Shown here one piece after another: positions 21,903 to 23,936 of a stretch of 23,936 bases of DNA (positions are counted from its first letter, which is position 1; the number at the start of each line of letters is the position of its first letter). The position numbers were made by a program, and so were the translations under genes. Origin of the DNA: a virus; IMG/VR virus record IMGVR_UViG_3300030116_006294, positions 1-23,936 of that record, one strand, 5' to 3'. The notes under the pieces are model-generated. The model was not told the DNA's origin, made no database searches, and was given only the letters and a program-made list of their open reading frames with translations.

Positions 21903-21945
21903 CAAAACCAAACCAAAAACCAAAACCAAAACACACATAAAGACA
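21903..21945 (+). promoter_or_regulatory. A/C-rich leader, no Shine-Dalgarno
   Basis: This 43-nt gap contains repeated AAACCA/AAAACC units and ends AAAGACA before the ATG. It is the longest of the A/C-rich leaders. The same AAAGACA-ATG ending appears at 23272. Confidence 0.6.
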
Positions 21946-22854
21946 ATGAGTATGCACAAGTACGGAATCAAGGGCCGCGAGATCGTGGCAAAAACCTCCA
22001 ACGGAACAATCAACATTAGCACCTTTGGCTGGCTGTATCAGCTTGGTACGCGGTCATGGGAAGAAAACGGAGAGATTGAGCGGCGCGAGGATGCGGTTAT
22101 TGATCTATTCAACAAACGCGCGGTTGATTACACTGACCCCGCAACAGGTCACACGCAAAAGGTTTTGCCCTACGTTATCGAGTCGCACATCAGCAAGTGC
22201 ACACCACTTGACAAGACGGAAGTCTTTCCCGTTCGCGCAAATTGCCCGCGCAGGTTTTTCGTTGAAGGCTGGGGCGAGGCCAAAGGGGGCGAGGAAAGTT
22301 TCGGCAAGCTGGTCGGCTACATTTCACACAACGGCACGCGCTGGGTTTTCAAAACCTCTTACACCAAAAAGATAAAGGTTTATTGTGATGTACCTGTTGC
22401 TGATTCTCATTTCCAAGGAACAGAGTTGCAGGAGGTGGACGCTGTTTTTGGCTTGCACGCAACTGATGACAGCATAGTGCGAAAGGCGACTTACCATTTG
22501 CGCGGGTTGGATTTGACCTTTGAAAGGTACGGCAGAGATGCCAGCGGTGAATTCGATCTCAACCTTAACGGCGAAGAGTTTGCAACCTTACCTCAGCACG
22601 TCAAAGATGATCTGCGCACAAAGGCGTTTCAAATTATTGAGGATCGAAAGAAACGCGAAGAGCAGCGCACGCAAGAACTGCTTGAGATCAAGCGCAAGCA
22701 AAGGCTGGCAGCGCAGCAACGCGAGCTTGCGCAATTAGAACAGGCGCAACGCGAAGCCGAACAGGCCGCCGCCGAGGCCGCGCAAAAGGTCGAGGCCGCA
22801 CGCCGCAACCTGAGCCGCCCAGAGTTGCCGCCGCTCCCCAAGGTTGCCTCTTAA
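21946..22854 (+). CDS. Hypothetical protein with C-terminal coiled coil, 302 aa
   Basis: I do not recognise this protein. Residues 1-210 form a mixed alpha/beta globular part (GWLYQLGTRSWEENGE, GKLVGYISHNGTRWVF). Residues about 228-290 are a long Glu/Gln/Ala/Arg-rich coiled coil. A Pro-rich end (PELPPLPKVAS) follows. I chose the ATG at 21946, after the A/C-rich leader, over a TTG far upstream that lies inside the previous gene. The protein is followed by a perfect hairpin that may end its transcript. The coiled coil suggests oligomerisation or a partner-binding role. Confidence 0.75.
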   Translation: MSMHKYGIKGREIVAKTSNGTINISTFGWLYQLGTRSWEENGEIERREDAVIDLFNKRAVDYTDPATGHTQKVLPYVIESHISKCTPLDKTEVFPVRANCPRRFFVEGWGEAKGGEESFGKLVGYISHNGTRWVFKTSYTKKIKVYCDVPVADSHFQGTELQEVDAVFGLHATDDSIVRKATYHLRGLDLTFERYGRDASGEFDLNLNGEEFATLPQHVKDDLRTKAFQIIEDRKKREEQRTQELLEIKRKQRLAAQQRELAQLEQAQREAEQAAAEAAQKVEAARRNLSRPELPPLPKVAS

Positions 22855-22863
22855 ACCCAGCAA

Positions 22864-22894
22864 GGCGAGGGGCGGCCAAGCGTCGCCCCTCGCC
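22864..22894 (+). terminator. Hairpin after the 302-aa protein gene, probable terminator
   Basis: A perfect 11-bp stem (GGCGAGGGGCG with CGCCCCTCGCC) closes a nine-base loop. There is no T run after it, so it is not a classic intrinsic terminator; it could protect an RNA 3' end or terminate with a factor. It directly precedes the copy D control region. Confidence 0.6.
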
Positions 22895-22900
22895 AGATAA

Positions 22901-22916
22901 CCCCACAAAAACAGGG
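22901..22916. promoter_or_regulatory. Degenerate CCTG-A6-CAGG element (copy D)
   Basis: The right arm ACAGGG is kept but the left arm is CCCCAC, so pairing is lost except for outer C-G pairs. It lies 23 nt upstream of the copy D -35, the same distance as in copy A. It is reported as the homologous element on position and partial sequence. Confidence 0.4.
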
Positions 22917-22939
22917 CAAAAAAAAGTTTAAAAAAACCC

Positions 22940-22977
22940 TTTACAAACGACAGGCAAGCGGCTAGAGTGTCAGCACA
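22940..22977 (+). promoter_or_regulatory. Promoter copy D, predicting a leaderless mRNA
   Basis: TTTACA (22940-22945), a 17-nt spacer and TAGAGT (22963-22968) are followed by GTCAGCACA and the ATG at 22978. The -10 and discriminator are identical to copy C. CAAGCGGCTAG runs into the -10. Confidence 0.8.
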
Positions 22978-23244
22978 ATGAAGGTAGCAAACAAGACAAT
23001 GACAGAGGAACAAGCACGGCAAAAAATCAATTTAACCGTTGCGGCATTCTGGAGTAACAGAGCGTGCCAAATGTTTCACTCAGCAACAACTTGCAACATG
23101 GGAACATTTATTCCAAAGGGAATCGCAAACCTGAAGATCACAAAAGATTGGCCTTTGAAGCCAGCAACTTTTACTCGCCTCGCGGATGGTGCGAAAATGA
23201 AAATGCACCTTCAAGGCAACAAATTCAAAATCACAAAATCCTAA
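22978..23244 (+). CDS. Small leaderless-type protein, copy D
   Basis: This 88-aa protein starts MKVANKTMTEEQARQK. Codons 4-7 (GCA AAC AAG ACA) repeat those of the copy B gene. It is basic, with an N-terminal helix and a beta-rich remainder (KPATFTRLADGAKMKMHLQGNKFKITKS). No family is recognised. It is predicted to be translated from a leaderless mRNA and forms a unit with the gene at 23272. Confidence 0.7.
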   Translation: MKVANKTMTEEQARQKINLTVAAFWSNRACQMFHSATTCNMGTFIPKGIANLKITKDWPLKPATFTRLADGAKMKMHLQGNKFKITKS

Positions 23245-23271
23245 AACCAAAACCCTAAACAGCAAAAGACA
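23245..23271 (+). promoter_or_regulatory. A/C-rich leader, no Shine-Dalgarno
   Basis: A 27-nt A-rich, C-containing gap with AACCAAAACC and a final AAAGACA before the ATG, without a GGAG-like site. Confidence 0.55.
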
Positions 23272-23936
23272 ATGAAACAAATACAACAAATCCAATCTGA
23301 GCAAAGCCAGATCAAAAACGCAATGAGCGAAGTGCGCGAACGAGTGCAAAACGTTTTCTATTTAGATTTGCCACGCGGGCCAGTTTACAATCACCCGCAA
23401 TCTGGTTTTGCTGTTCAGGATCGCATTGCACCAGCCGGCACAAGCTCCGAGGCTTTGATGGAATGTTATTACTCCGATTTTAACAGCACCGAGAAAAGCC
23501 TGTTGCGCTGGCTCGCCAAATGGGAAAAGGCTGCGGGCGTTGACGCGCTCGCGCCATACGCTGAAAAGCTGAAAGCACTGCAAGTCGATCTTGAAGCCAG
23601 CAAAAAAGAACTGGCCGAAACTCGCGCCGCAATCAAAGAGGCCAAAGCACTAAAGGCCGCAGTCAAGCAAGGCTTGCTTACTGGCCCGCTCGGCGAATGC
23701 CTCAAAGACTTTCGCCCCGAATACGTCGCAAGATGTCTTGCCGTTTACGATATGCCAGACGGTGTCGGTTATGAAAAAAAGGTTGTCAAATATGTGAACG
23801 GCAAAAAAACTCTTGAGAGCGTCTTTGTCAAAAAAGGATCGCGCGAATGGGAGCGCAAAAAGGCGGAGGTTATCGAGTGCGCAAATCATTCGGTTGATGC
23901 CTACATTTACAAGCTCGCCGAAAAGATCGGCAAGAG
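23272..23936 (+). CDS. Hypothetical protein, cut by the window end
   Basis: An open frame of at least 221 codons runs off the right edge. The N-terminus is Gln-rich (MKQIQQIQSEQSQIK). Residues about 80-135 are a Lys/Glu/Ala-rich coiled coil, and the rest is mixed (GPLGECLKDFRPEYVARC). I do not recognise a family. It is the second gene of the copy D unit and starts after an A/C-rich leader. The length and domain order beyond residue 221 are unknown. Confidence 0.72.
   Translation, partial: MKQIQQIQSEQSQIKNAMSEVRERVQNVFYLDLPRGPVYNHPQSGFAVQDRIAPAGTSSEALMECYYSDFNSTEKSLLRWLAKWEKAAGVDALAPYAEKLKALQVDLEASKKELAETRAAIKEAKALKAAVKQGLLTGPLGECLKDFRPEYVARCLAVYDMPDGVGYEKKVVKYVNGKKTLESVFVKKGSREWERKKAEVIECANHSVDAYIYKLAEKIGK

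Noticed and set aside
1-23936. CRISPR arrays, tRNA genes, insertion sequences, integrase or attachment sites
   Set aside because: No direct-repeat/spacer pattern, cloverleaf, transposase or integrase motif was seen on either strand.

Overview
The window is a stretch of a tailed double-stranded DNA bacteriophage (or prophage) genome. Every gene I can support lies on the + strand and the genes are tightly packed, with many stop/start overlaps (ATGA, TAATG). The host cannot be named. The structural genes carry ordinary Shine-Dalgarno sites and the early-type genes carry sigma70-like -35/-10 promoters, so a bacterium with canonical initiation signals is likely. No integrase, repressor, polymerase or endolysin is visible here, so lifestyle is open.

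Region 1 (1-11050) is a head and tail-assembly module that follows the phage lambda order: Nu1-like small terminase, GpA-type large terminase, W-like joining protein, GpB-type portal, a protease/scaffold fusion (C/Nu3-like, with a probable internal scaffold start), decoration protein (D position), major capsid protein (E position), a strong intrinsic terminator, FII-like joining protein, tail terminator, tail tube and tail assembly chaperone. Two things interrupt the lambda order: a basic protein of unknown role (2408-3205) and an AT-rich two-gene moron-like cassette with its own promoter (3207-3849).

Region 2 (11039-16001) holds the tape measure protein (779 aa, about 115 nm of tail by the usual 1.5 angstrom per residue rule), one unknown tail protein, and a fiber ending in an S74-type self-cleaving chaperone. 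The tail tip gene set is very short; no lambda M/L/K/I/J-like genes are recognisable.

Region 3 (15998-17784) encodes a GT-A-like glycosyltransferase and a sulfotransferase-like protein, overlapping each other and the fiber gene. Region 4 (17784-18804) is a probable lysis cassette of five to six tiny membrane or lipoprotein genes without an endolysin. Region 5 (18825-20076) has a calcineurin-type metallophosphoesterase, a winged-helix-like protein and a small hypothetical.

Region 6 (20077-end) is the most unusual part. Three copies of a regulatory cassette (a fourth lies at 3207) each contain a CCTG-N6-CAGG element (degenerate in the last copy), an A/T-rich tract, a -35 hexamer, exactly 17 nt of spacer, a -10 hexamer, and exactly 9 nt to an ATG. 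That spacing predicts leaderless or nearly leaderless mRNAs. The similarity runs through the ATG into the first codons of the gene, so promoter and N-terminal tag appear to have been copied together onto unrelated small proteins. The next gene in each operon is preceded by an A/C-rich leader with no Shine-Dalgarno. None of the small proteins driven by these cassettes is recognisable. This cassette family is my main candidate for an undescribed system.
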